A stretch of DNA of 64,000 nucleotides. Origin: Methylogaea oryzae (GTDB taxonomy: Bacteria; Pseudomonadota; Gammaproteobacteria; Methylococcales; Methylococcaceae). A program made the translations under genes and the position numbers. The stretch's first letter is position 1. Each line of letters begins with the position of its first letter. Below, in pieces: positions 42,207-51,268 of this stretch. Under the pieces are notes generated by a model. The model searched no databases. It saw nothing but the letters and a program-made list of their open reading frames with translations, and had not been told where the DNA came from. Where the stretch lies: contig NZ_AP019782.1 of the NCBI RefSeq assembly GCF_019669985.1, forward strand, positions 2,226,001 to 2,290,000, read 5' to 3'.

Positions 42207-43527
42207 TCCGCACGCCGGTTTCCGGCTGGCGGATGCCGTTTGCCCAAGCGGGCTTGACCGGGCGCGTTTCGCACAAGCGGAATTCATAGCGGCACAACAG
42301 GGTGGCCAATACCACCCGCATTTCCATGAACGCCATGGCTGCGCCGGGACAGCGGCGCTCGCCGCCGCCGAACGGAATCAGTTCGTCCGGGCCGTAATTC
42401 CGTTCCAAAAAGCGTTCCGGCCTGAAACGCTCGGGATCGGGATAAATGGACGGATCGGCGGACACCAGGTCCGTGCTGGCCATGACCAGGCTGTCTTCCG
42501 GCACGACGTAGCCGCCCAGTTCCATCGCCCGCGCCAGGCGCCGGATGGATCCGGGCGCGATGGGATGGATCCGCAAGGTTTCCCAACATACCGCGTCCAA
42601 ATAGGGCGTGCGTTTCAGCAAACCGGTGTCCAGCGTTTTTGCATAATCGCCCAGTTCGTCGAGCAACGCGGCCAACACGCCCGGCTCGACGTGCGTCCAA
42701 TACATGCCCCAGGCTAGCGCCGAAGCGGTGGTGTCGTGGCCGGCGAACGACAAGGTGAGCAGATTGTCGCGAATCTGGGCGTCGGACATGAGGGGGGCTC
42801 CGTCTGGATCGCGCAAAGACGCCCAGTAGGCCAATACGCTGTTCTGCGCGTCCTCCCCCTGTTCGCGCGCCGTCGCCAAGCGCTTGTCCATCAGGTCGTA
42901 ACAGCGGGTCCGGGCGCGGACAAAGCGGCCCCAAGGACTCCACGGCCCCAGGTCGTAGCGCAGCGCTTTCACGAAAATCGCCAAGGAGCTGATGCTATCC
43001 CGCAATGCATGGATGGCCGCGATGAAGTCGCGCCGCTCCGCTTCGTCCAAGATGCCGAAAATCGTCCGCACCGTCACATCGAGCGTGATCGTCCTGGCCA
43101 GCTCCAGCATATTGAAGCTTTCGCCGTAAGACTGGCCGGCGCAAACAGCCAGCGCCACGTCCCGCATCAGGCCCGCGGCATGGGCCGGGTGGCGCAAGAT
43201 CGGCGCCATCAGCGCCCGGCGCACGCGGGCGTGGGCTTCACCGTCCAAAGCGCCCAGCGAGTTTTCGCCGAACGTCATGCCGGATGCGGTATCCACAACC
43301 CGGTAATTTTCTCCTCGCCCTTTGTAAATCTGTTCGATATGGGCCGGGCAACCGCTCACCGCCATGCGCCCGCCGAACGGGGACGGCACCGAAAAAGGCT
43401 GGCCGTAGCGCGCGGCCAAAGACTGGTAACAGCGCAAGGGCGCCCGAAAATACGACCAGAGGTGTAAAGGCAAGGAACCGGGTCCGAGCGGGCATTTCGC
43501 CGGATTTTCCTGGACGGATTTGGGCAT
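42142..43527 (-). CDS. cytochrome P450
   Basis: 461 residues from ATG 43527, GGGAG nine bases upstream. I-helix AGHDTT (complete acid-alcohol pair), ExxR in WETLRIHP, heme loop FGGGERRCPGAAMAFME. Near relative of the P450 at 34636. Its start codon overlaps the stop of the upstream P450 gene by one base (TAATG), so the two are coupled. The C-terminal tail (about 20 residues) is encoded in the region shared with C4 on the other strand. Likely installs an oxygen function for C4 to acylate (inference). Confidence 0.94.
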   Translation of the reverse strand: MPKSVQENPAKCPLGPGSLPLHLWSYFRAPLRCYQSLAARYGQPFSVPSPFGGRMAVSGCPAHIEQIYKGRGENYRVVDTASGMTFGENSLGALDGEAHARVRRALMAPILRHPAHAAGLMRDVALAVCAGQSYGESFNMLELARTITLDVTVRTIFGILDEAERRDFIAAIHALRDSISSLAIFVKALRYDLGPWSPWGRFVRARTRCYDLMDKRLATAREQGEDAQNSVLAYWASLRDPDGAPLMSDAQIRDNLLTLSFAGHDTTASALAWGMYWTHVEPGVLAALLDELGDYAKTLDTGLLKRTPYLDAVCWETLRIHPIAPGSIRRLARAMELGGYVVPEDSLVMASTDLVSADPSIYPDPERFRPERFLERNYGPDELIPFGGGERRCPGAAMAFMEMRVVLATLLCRYEFRLCETRPVKPAWANGIRQPETGVRIRMEGLRDTGRPRANADPIAS

Positions 43528-44849
43528 TAGGGTTTCTCCCGATATCGCACCAGCACGTCGGCCGGCCCCATCAAAAAGCCGCAGCGGGTCACCCGCACCG
43601 GCCGCGTATCCAGCAAGGAGAAACGGCCTCGCCGCAATAGAACCGCCAGAATGATCTTGATCTCGAACACGCTATATTGATTTCCGACGCAGATGCGTTC
43701 TCCGCCGCCGAAGGGGATAAACTCGAAACCGTTGAATGTCCTTTCCAGAAAGCGCTCGGGATAAAAACGCTCCGGATCCGGGTAAAGCGCCGGGTCCATG
43801 TGCAACAGCGCGGCGCAGGCCGCGACATTGATGCCGGCCGGCAATGCATAGCCGCACAGTTCGAAAGGCACGCTCAACATCCGCATCACCTCCGGCACCG
43901 CCGGATACAAACGCAGGCATTCTTTGACGACGGCATCCAGATAGGGCAGCGCCTGAATCGCGGCGAAATCGTCGTCGCTGCCCAAGCCGTCGATTTCCTC
44001 CTGCAAGCGCGCCGCCGCCTGCGGATGGCGCCCCAGCCAGGCGAAAGCCCAGGTCAGCGTCAAAACGCTGGGTTCGTGGCCGGCCACCAGGTTGGTAATG
44101 AGGTTGTCCACCAAGGCATCGTCGCTGAATCCAGCGCCGTCCTCGGCGCGCGCCTCCATCAAGCGGCTGAGGATATCCACGCGAGGCGCGCCGTCGGCCC
44201 GTCGCACCGCGATGTTTTCCCGCAGCAGCGCCGCCAAGCGCTCCCGCGCGGCATCCAGGCGCCGGTTCGGCGGCCAGTCGTCTCGGTCGATGCGCAATAC
44301 GGTGCTCAGCAGGTAGGCCATGCTGCCGAGGGACTGGGTAAGGCCCAGCACCGCCTGCCGGAACTCGCCCAGCCGCGCGGCCTGTTCCACGCCGAACATG
44401 GTTTTCAGGATCACGTCCAGACCGATGGCGTGCATGGCTTGCCTGGCATCCCTGACTTCGCCGTCGGTCCAGCCGCTCAACGCCTCCACCGCCGTGGCGT
44501 GAATGACGCCCGCCAAGTTGCGCAAACTGTCGCCGTGGAAGCCGGGCGCGAGCAGCTTGCGGGTGCGGCGGCGGGCCTCGCCGTCCAAGCCGTTCAAGCT
44601 GTGCTGGCCGAGCACGCGGCGCAAACTCCGCGGCAAGTCGACGTGATAAGTACCGAAAGGAGCGGAGAATATCTGACGAATACCGTCGGGATTACCGGTT
44701 ACTACGGTCAAACCCACGGTGTGCATGGTGAAAGGATCGCCGTAACGGGCCCGCATACTGCTGAAAAAACGGTATGGAGAGCGGACATAGGCCATCGGCT
44801 GAAGTAAGCGCAACCGAGGGCCGGGAGGTAAGCGGTGGGTTATATTCAA
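43527..44849 (-). CDS. cytochrome P450 lacking the I-helix threonine
   Basis: 440 residues from a TTG at 44849, supported by GGGAG just upstream and by alignment with the tandem P450s (shared LPPGPRLRL, PYRFFSSMRARYGDPF). ExxR KECLRLYP and heme loop FGGGERICVG are intact, but the oxygen-activating I-helix motif is AGHEPS where its relatives have AGHETS: Pro replaces Thr. This usually changes proton delivery, so the enzyme may do something other than plain hydroxylation or may have a rerouted proton path. First gene of a two-P450 coupled operon. Confidence 0.94.
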   Translation of the reverse strand: MNITHRLPPGPRLRLLQPMAYVRSPYRFFSSMRARYGDPFTMHTVGLTVVTGNPDGIRQIFSAPFGTYHVDLPRSLRRVLGQHSLNGLDGEARRRTRKLLAPGFHGDSLRNLAGVIHATAVEALSGWTDGEVRDARQAMHAIGLDVILKTMFGVEQAARLGEFRQAVLGLTQSLGSMAYLLSTVLRIDRDDWPPNRRLDAARERLAALLRENIAVRRADGAPRVDILSRLMEARAEDGAGFSDDALVDNLITNLVAGHEPSVLTLTWAFAWLGRHPQAAARLQEEIDGLGSDDDFAAIQALPYLDAVVKECLRLYPAVPEVMRMLSVPFELCGYALPAGINVAACAALLHMDPALYPDPERFYPERFLERTFNGFEFIPFGGGERICVGNQYSVFEIKIILAVLLRRGRFSLLDTRPVRVTRCGFLMGPADVLVRYREKP

Positions 44850-44970
44850 GGTATCTCCCTATTATCAGCGCTGGCCGATCCTCAACTCCCCCGAAATACC
44901 AGCCGCACTATTTAAGCCGTCATGACTCGAACAACGCCCAGCTTGATAGAGAATATCATTCGTGTCAATA

Positions 44971-44999
44971 TGTTAGAACTGCCTTAAATAACCTACAAT
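44971..44999 (+). promoter_or_regulatory. possible promoter of the RND operon
   Basis: TACAAT at 44994-44999 matches the -10 consensus at 5 of 6 positions and lies 34 bases before the GTG of the first efflux gene. A -35 is poor (TGTTAG at 44971-44976, 17 bases upstream). The 183-base gap also has to serve the divergent P450 operon. The stretch 44930-45005 is visibly AT-rich compared with its surroundings. Confidence 0.3.
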
Positions 45000-45032
45000 T
45001 CGGGATAGGAAACAACCCACAGCGGCGCCCTA

Positions 45033-46541
45033 GTGACCTATCCGAAAAGCCTTTCCGAAAAAATCCGCCGCCGGCTTGTTATCACAGCGGCCTGCCTGAT
45101 TCTCCCATTCCCCATGGGATGCATGGTGGGTCCGGATTTCCAGCGCCCCGCCGCCCCCAACGTGCAGAATTTCGCCGACCAGCCGGCGGAGATGCCGAAC
45201 CAGCGCTTGGCGGCCGGGCAGGACATTCCCGCCGAATGGTGGACGCTGTTCCGTTCCGAAAAATTGAAAAGGCTGATCGAAAAAGCCTTCGCCCGCAGCC
45301 CCGACCTGGAGTCTGCCCAAGCCGCCCTCACCCAGGCCAAGGAATCCCTTTTCGCCCAGGAGGGTTCCCTGATGCCCGCGTTGGACATTTCCGGCATGGG
45401 CAAGCGCCTGTCGCTCAACAGCGGCATGTTCGGCGACCCCAACGGCAACGGCGGCATCATGATGGCCATGTACAACGCGTCGCTGAACCTGTCCTACACC
45501 ATCGACACCTTTGGCGCGTTGCGCCGGCAACTGGAAGACCTGGGCGCGCAGGTGGATTATCAACGCTTCCAGTGGGAAGCCGCATACCTCAACCTGGCCA
45601 GCAACATCGCCGCCGCCGCCATCGGCGAGGCCTCCCTCAGGGAGCAAATCGGCATACTCCAAGACGTCGCCGTCTCTCAAGAACAAAGCCTGGAGATACT
45701 CAACCAGCAATGGCGTTTGGGCGCCACCACTTGGTCCGCCGTGCTGTCGCAGGAGTCCGCGCTCAACCAAGCCCGCGCCGACCTCGTCACCCTGCGCCAG
45801 CAACTGGCGCAAACCCGCCACCGCATAGCGATGTTGGCAGGACAATTGCCGGGGGAAGCCTTGACCGAGGAATTCACGCTGGCCGACTTGCAACTGCCCG
45901 AAGAAATCCCTCTCAGCCTGCCGTCGAAACTGGTGGAGCAGCGGCCCGACATACGCAGCGCGGAAGCCTTGCTGCATTCGGCCAGTGCCCAGGTGGGCGT
46001 GGCCACCGCCAAAAGGTTTCCCGACCTCACCATCAACGCCAGCATCGGCAGCTTCGCCACCAAGGCAGGCATGCTGTTCACGCCGGCATCGGAAATCTGG
46101 AGCCAGGGATTCAACCTGGCCCAGCCCCTGCTGCAATGGGGCAAGCTGAGCCACGGGCTCGACGCCGCCAAGGCCGCATTCGCCGAAGCCCAGGCGAAAT
46201 ACCGCAGCACCGTCCTGCAAGCGTTTCAAAACGTCGCGGACGTGATGAAGGCGCTGGAAGCGGACCATCAGGTTTTGACGGTCCAGCAGAACGCCTCGCG
46301 GATCGCCGCCGAAAACCTGGCCTTGAGCAACGCCCAAATCCAAGCGGGCGCCTTGAGCTATTTGAACCTGCTGGACGCCCAACGCAATTACCAGCAAGCC
46401 CGCGTCGGCCTGGCCAAGGCTCAGGCCGCGCGGCTTAGCGACAGCGCTGCCCTGCTGCAAGCGCTGGGCGGCGGCTGGTGGAACCGCCCTCCCGACACCA
46501 GCGATAGCGGCGACGCCGCAGCGGAGAACGCAGAAAGATGA
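45033..46541 (+). CDS. RND-type outer membrane efflux lipoprotein (NodT/OprM family)
   Basis: 502 residues from GTG 45033. Signal sequence with lipobox-like PMGC (Cys30), then two repeats of the TolC-like fold with long coiled helices rich in Ala/Gln, and PDLESAQAAL and RPDIRSAEALL typical of the family. It forms the outer-membrane duct of the pump encoded with the next two genes. The ribosome site is weak (AGGAAAC lies too far upstream), so the exact start is uncertain. Stop and next start overlap (ATGA). Confidence 0.93.
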   Translation: MTYPKSLSEKIRRRLVITAACLILPFPMGCMVGPDFQRPAAPNVQNFADQPAEMPNQRLAAGQDIPAEWWTLFRSEKLKRLIEKAFARSPDLESAQAALTQAKESLFAQEGSLMPALDISGMGKRLSLNSGMFGDPNGNGGIMMAMYNASLNLSYTIDTFGALRRQLEDLGAQVDYQRFQWEAAYLNLASNIAAAAIGEASLREQIGILQDVAVSQEQSLEILNQQWRLGATTWSAVLSQESALNQARADLVTLRQQLAQTRHRIAMLAGQLPGEALTEEFTLADLQLPEEIPLSLPSKLVEQRPDIRSAEALLHSASAQVGVATAKRFPDLTINASIGSFATKAGMLFTPASEIWSQGFNLAQPLLQWGKLSHGLDAAKAAFAEAQAKYRSTVLQAFQNVADVMKALEADHQVLTVQQNASRIAAENLALSNAQIQAGALSYLNLLDAQRNYQQARVGLAKAQAARLSDSAALLQALGGGWWNRPPDTSDSGDAAAENAER

Positions 46542-47725
46542 AGATGCCGTCATTCTTTTCGAACACTGACCGCGCACCCAAGCCCAAGCCAACGCGGCAA
46601 AAGCGCATGATCACCATGCTGCTTTGGGTCGGCGCGGTACTGGGCATCGTGTTCGGCTTCATCGCCTTCAAAAACCGCATGATCAAGGAATACATGTCCG
46701 ACAGCGCGCAGCCGCCGCAGACCGTTTCCACCGCCAAGGCGCGCTATGAGGAATGGCAGCCGACCATGCACGCCGTCGGCACGCTGAAAGCGGCCCAAGG
46801 CGCGGACATCGCCAGCGAAGTGGGCGGCATCGTCACGGCCATCCACTTCAAGCAAGGCGAGGAAGTCGTCCAGGGCGCCCCGCTGCTGCAATTGCGCAGC
46901 CAGGACGATCTGGCCCGGATGCAATCGCTCAAAGCCGCCGCCGAGCTGGCGCGCATCACCTTGGAAAGGGATAAGGCGCAATTCCAGGCCAAGGCGGCCA
47001 GCCAGCAAACCCTGGACACCGACGCCGCCAATCTGGCCCAAGCCAACGCCAACCTCGCCGAACAACAGGCGCTGCTGGATAAAAAGCTGATCCGCGCCCC
47101 TTTCGCCGGCCGCCTGGGACTGCGTTTAGTCAACGTCGGCCAATACATCGACGCCGGCACGCCGCTGGTGACCCTGCAAACCCTCGACACGCTCTATGCC
47201 GACTTCAATCTGCCGCAGCAAGCGCTGAACGCCGTCCGAGTCGGCCAGACCGTCACCGTCCGCATCGACGCGTTTCCGCAACTGCGGTTTAGCGGCGAAA
47301 TCAGCGTGATCAACCCCAAGGTGGATGACGCGAGCCGCAACGTGCAAATCCGCGCCACACTGCAAAACGCCGAGGAAAAGCTCCTGCCCGGCATGTACGC
47401 CAGCCTGGAAATCGCCACCGGCCAACCGGAGCGGCATCTGACCCTGCCCAATGCCGCCATCGCCTACAACCCGTATGGCGCGCTGGTTTATCTGGTGGAT
47501 CGGCAAGGCAGCGACGACAAGGGCCAGCCCAAGCTGGTGGCCCGGGAAAGTTTCGTCACCGTCGGCGAAAGCCGCGGCGACCAGGTGACGATACTCCAGG
47601 GACTGAAAGAAGGCGACCAAGTGGTGACCTCCGGCCAAATCAAGCTGCGCAACGGCACGAAATTGGTGATCAACGACACCATCCGGCCGAGCGAAGACCC
47701 GGCGCCGGCGCCGGAAGACGAATGA
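46538..47725 (+). CDS. RND periplasmic adaptor (membrane fusion protein)
   Basis: 395 residues. One N-terminal membrane span (about 25-45), then a barrel-sandwich half (TLKAAQGADIASEVGG), alpha-hairpin (about 110-170) and the returning half with LIRAPFAGRLGLRLVNVGQY, a signature of AcrA/MexE-type adaptors. Links the inner-membrane pump to the outer-membrane channel. Coupled to the preceding gene by ATGA and followed by the pump gene after 22 bases. Confidence 0.94.
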   Translation: MKMPSFFSNTDRAPKPKPTRQKRMITMLLWVGAVLGIVFGFIAFKNRMIKEYMSDSAQPPQTVSTAKARYEEWQPTMHAVGTLKAAQGADIASEVGGIVTAIHFKQGEEVVQGAPLLQLRSQDDLARMQSLKAAAELARITLERDKAQFQAKAASQQTLDTDAANLAQANANLAEQQALLDKKLIRAPFAGRLGLRLVNVGQYIDAGTPLVTLQTLDTLYADFNLPQQALNAVRVGQTVTVRIDAFPQLRFSGEISVINPKVDDASRNVQIRATLQNAEEKLLPGMYASLEIATGQPERHLTLPNAAIAYNPYGALVYLVDRQGSDDKGQPKLVARESFVTVGESRGDQVTILQGLKEGDQVVTSGQIKLRNGTKLVINDTIRPSEDPAPAPEDE

Positions 47726-47747
47726 CCCGCCGCAAGGGCCCAAGCCG

Positions 47748-50700
47748 ATGAAAATCACCGACATCTTCATCCAGCGCCCGGTACTGGCGGCCGTGGTCAG
47801 CCTGCTGCTGTTCATCCTGGGGCTGCGTTCCGTGGTCACCCTGCCCGTCGCCGAGTTTCCCGAAACGGAGAGCGCGGTCATCACCGTCACCACCGGCTAC
47901 TACGGCGCGGATCCCGGCTTGGTCGCCGGCTTCATCTCCACCCCGCTGGAGGCGGCCATCACCCAGTCCAACGGCATCGACTACATCACCTCCAGCAGCG
48001 TCGGCAGCGTCAGCACCATCACGGTGAACTTGCAATTCGGCTACAAGGTGGACAAGGCGCTCACCGAAATCAGCTCCCAGGTCAACTCCGTGCTGAGCCA
48101 GCTGCCGCCGGACGCCCAGCACCCGATCATCGCCGTGCAGCCGCCGCAGCCCATCGACGCGCTCTATATCGGTTTCTCCAGCGATATCCTGCCGGCCAAC
48201 AACATCACCGATTACCTGGTGCGGGTGGTGCAACCCAAACTACAGGCGGTCGCGGGAGTACAAACCGCCGAACTGATCGGCGCCAAAAACTTCGCCCTGC
48301 GCGCCTGGCTGAACCCGGAAAAGCTGGCCGCCTTCGGCCTGACCGCCACGGACGTCAGCAGCGCCCTGGCCCAGAACGACTACCTGGCGGCACTGGGCTC
48401 CACCAAGGGCCAGATGGTGCAGGTCAACTTGGCCGCCTCCACCAGCCTGCACTCGCTGGACGAGTTCCGCCAACTGGTGGTGAAGCGGCAGAACGGCGCG
48501 CTGGTCCACCTGCAGGACGTGGCCAACGTCTCCCTCGGCGCCGACGATTACGAGTCGCAAGCGAATTTCGACGGCCAAAAAGCCGTCTATATCGGCATCA
48601 AGGTAGCGCCCAGCGCCAACCTGCTGGACGTCATCAAGCGGGTCAAGGAGGAAATTCCTGGCATCCAGGCGCAGCTGCCCACCGGCATCAAGGGCGCCGT
48701 CGTTTACGACTCCACCACTTTCGTCACCAGCTCCATTCGGGAAGTGGTCGAAACCTTGCTCGAAGCCCTGCTCATCGTCACCCTGGTCATCTTCGCCTTC
48801 CTCGGCACCCCCCGTTCGGTGCTGATTACCGTCATCGCCATCCCGTTGTCCCTGGTGGCGACCTTCAGCATCATGGCGGCCCTGGGTTATTCCATCAACC
48901 TGCTGAGCCTGCTGGCCCTGGTGCTGGCCATCGGCCTGGTGGTGGACGACGCCATCATCGTCGTGGAAAACGTCAACCGCCACCTGGCCGAGGACCTGTC
49001 GCCCACCGCCGCCGCCAGCCGGGCCGCCAGCGAACTGGCGGGCCCGATCATCGCCATGACGGCGGTGCTGGCTGCGGTGTACGTGCCCATCGGCTTCCAG
49101 TCGGGCCTGACCGGCACGCTGTTCACCGAATTCGCCTTCACCCTGGTGGGCGCCGTCACCCTGTCCGCCTTGGTCGCCCTGACCCTCTCGCCGATGCTGT
49201 GTGCCCGGCTGCTCAAGCGCCAGCAGGAAACCGGCTGGGAAGCCCGTTTGGTGACACGCATCGACCAAATGTTCGAACGCATCCAGGAAGGCTACGCGCA
49301 ACGCCTGCACGACAGCCTGGACCACCGGCCGGTCACCTATCTTTTCGCCGCCATCGTCCTGGTCGCCATCTATTTCCTCTACACCTACTCCAACAGCGAA
49401 TTGGCGCCGCAGGAAGACCAAGGGGTGCTGTTCACCATGGCCACGGCGTCTCCCACCGCCACCTTGCAGCAGCGACAGCTGTTCGGCAAACAAGTGTTCG
49501 ACGTGTTCAAGAAACACCCGGAAACCGATCACATGCTGCAAATGGACATCGGCGGCCAATCCATCGACGGCATGATTCTCAAACCCTGGGAAGACCGGGA
49601 CAAAACCGCCAACGAATTGCTGGGCGAAGTGCAGCAGGAAGTCGGCAACATCGCCGGCCTGCAGGTGGCGACGTTCCAACCGCCGCCTCTGCCGAGCAGC
49701 GGCAGCCTGCCCATCCAGTTCGTCATCGGCACCACGGAACCCTTTCCGCAGCTCAACGAAGTGGCGACCGCCTTCATGGAAGAAGCGCACAAAAGCGGCC
49801 TGTTCCTCTTTCTGGACAACGATCTGAAGATCAACCACCCGCAAACCTGGGTGGATATCGACCGCGACAAAGCCGCCTTGCTCGGCTTGAACATGCAGGA
49901 CGTGGGCGGCGCCTTGTCGTCCCTGCTGGGCGGCGGCTACGTCAACTATTTCAGCCTACAGGGACGCTCGTACAAGGTGATTCCGCAAATCATGCAGCGC
50001 TTCCGGCTGAATCCCGGCCAACTGGCCGACTATTACATCCGCAGCGCCGACGGCGTCATGCTGCCCCTCTCCACCGTGGCCAGCCTCCGCACGGAAACCA
50101 TGCCGCAGGCGGTCAACCACTTCCAGCAACTCAATGCCGCCACCATTTCCGGCATCGCGTCGCCCGGCCTCAGCCAAGGCGACGCCCTGGCCTATCTCAA
50201 GGATTTGGCCGACCGCACCCTGCCGGAAGGCTATTCCGTGGACTACGCCGGCCAAGCGCGACAATTCGTGCATGAATCCAGCGGCTTCCTCAGCACCTTC
50301 TCTTTTGCCCTGGTGATTATCTACCTGGTGCTGGCGGCCCAATTCGAAAGCTTCACCGACCCGCTCATCATCCTGGTATCGGTGCCCATGTCCGCCGTGG
50401 GCGCGCTGATTTTCGTCGCCCTGGGGCTGGGCGGCGCCTCGCTCAACATCTACACCGAGGTGGGGCTGGTGACTTTGATGGGCCTAATCAGCAAACACGG
50501 CATCCTCATCGTCGAATTCGCCAACGCCCTCAAAGCGCAAGGCAAATCCAAGCGCGAAGCCATCGAAACCGCCGCCGGCATCCGCTTGCGGCCGATATTG
50601 ATGACCACCGCCGCCATGGTGCTCGGCGTCATCCCGCTCATCTTCGCCGCCGGCGCCGGCGCCGCCTCCCGTTTCAACATCGGCATGGTCATCGCCATGG

Positions 50701-50813
50701 GCTTGACGATAGGCACCCTGTTCACCCTGTATGTGGTTCCGGCCGCCTATATGCTGCTTTCCAAGGAACATGCCGCGGCAACCGAAACGGCCGGACAGAC
50801 GGCGGCCGAATAA
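47748..50813 (+). CDS. RND multidrug efflux pump, inner-membrane subunit (HAE1 family)
   Basis: 1021 residues, the usual length. Twelve membrane spans in two halves with large periplasmic loops. TM4 carries GLVVDDAIIVVENV, the proton-relay Asp pair; the opening ITDIFIQRPVLA and the TM11 stretch near 905-925 (GLISKHGILIVEFAN) fit the family. Uses the proton gradient to expel amphiphilic compounds. Directly downstream of the PKS-P450 region, most likely for export or self-protection; HAE1 pumps are broad, so specificity is not readable. Confidence 0.96.
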   Translation: MKITDIFIQRPVLAAVVSLLLFILGLRSVVTLPVAEFPETESAVITVTTGYYGADPGLVAGFISTPLEAAITQSNGIDYITSSSVGSVSTITVNLQFGYKVDKALTEISSQVNSVLSQLPPDAQHPIIAVQPPQPIDALYIGFSSDILPANNITDYLVRVVQPKLQAVAGVQTAELIGAKNFALRAWLNPEKLAAFGLTATDVSSALAQNDYLAALGSTKGQMVQVNLAASTSLHSLDEFRQLVVKRQNGALVHLQDVANVSLGADDYESQANFDGQKAVYIGIKVAPSANLLDVIKRVKEEIPGIQAQLPTGIKGAVVYDSTTFVTSSIREVVETLLEALLIVTLVIFAFLGTPRSVLITVIAIPLSLVATFSIMAALGYSINLLSLLALVLAIGLVVDDAIIVVENVNRHLAEDLSPTAAASRAASELAGPIIAMTAVLAAVYVPIGFQSGLTGTLFTEFAFTLVGAVTLSALVALTLSPMLCARLLKRQQETGWEARLVTRIDQMFERIQEGYAQRLHDSLDHRPVTYLFAAIVLVAIYFLYTYSNSELAPQEDQGVLFTMATASPTATLQQRQLFGKQVFDVFKKHPETDHMLQMDIGGQSIDGMILKPWEDRDKTANELLGEVQQEVGNIAGLQVATFQPPPLPSSGSLPIQFVIGTTEPFPQLNEVATAFMEEAHKSGLFLFLDNDLKINHPQTWVDIDRDKAALLGLNMQDVGGALSSLLGGGYVNYFSLQGRSYKVIPQIMQRFRLNPGQLADYYIRSADGVMLPLSTVASLRTETMPQAVNHFQQLNAATISGIASPGLSQGDALAYLKDLADRTLPEGYSVDYAGQARQFVHESSGFLSTFSFALVIIYLVLAAQFESFTDPLIILVSVPMSAVGALIFVALGLGGASLNIYTEVGLVTLMGLISKHGILIVEFANALKAQGKSKREAIETAAGIRLRPILMTTAAMVLGVIPLIFAAGAGAASRFNIGMVIAMGLTIGTLFTLYVVPAAYMLLSKEHAAATETAGQTAAE

Positions 50814-50844
50814 CCCCACCGCCGACGCCACGGGCTAACGATGT

Positions 50845-50865
50845 CCCCGGCCAACGGAGCCGGGG
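50845..50865. terminator. weak hairpin after the RND operon
   Basis: CCCCGGC (50845-50851) and GCCGGGG (50859-50865) form a 7-bp stem with a 7-base loop, 32 bases after the pump stop. No T-run follows. A candidate 3' end for the operon. The 455-base gap 50814-51268 otherwise contains no gene that I can support, only the operator-like repeats listed next. Confidence 0.35.
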
Positions 50866-51101
50866 CGGCGGGCCAGCCACGGCTTACGCCAGGCCGAATC
50901 CCGCTCGCAGCCGCCGCGGCCATCGGGCTGCTCGCTAGCCTGACTTGCACCACACAACCTCCACCATCCCGCAACGGCTCGTACCGACGCTAGCGGCTGG
51001 CGCGCGGTAAGCCGTCGCATGCCCGTTCGACCGCATCCTCCGTAGGCTGCTTCGCCGATATTTCACCGGCCCGCCCGGCCCAGCCCGTCGTCCCGCCTCA
51101 C

Positions 51102-51139
51102 GATGTCGACCCGACATCTTTTGTTGTCATGCTGACATC
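51102..51139. promoter_or_regulatory. operator-like repeats ahead of the second efflux operon
   Basis: GATGTC-5-GACATC (51102-51118) is a perfect inverted repeat. It is followed by TGTCA-3-TGACA (51125-51137), and a second GACATC at 51134-51139 lies 21 bases, two helical turns, after the first. The site is about 130 bases before the lipoprotein start. Such paired palindromes suit a dimeric repressor or LysR-type activator; no regulator gene is in the window. Confidence 0.4.
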
Positions 51140-51268
51140 GAAGAATCGAGAAATCGCGCTCCAATAGGCGGATTCGACGCAAAAACCGCCCTGGCATCGC
51201 ATTTGCCTACAGCATGAACGGGCGCCATGGCGCTGCTCATATTCCATCACCAAGGATACCGATTCGAT

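Noticed and set aside
48240-49844. Long minus-strand frame inside the RND pump gene
   Set aside because: Antisense shadow; the pump on the plus strand is full length with all family motifs.
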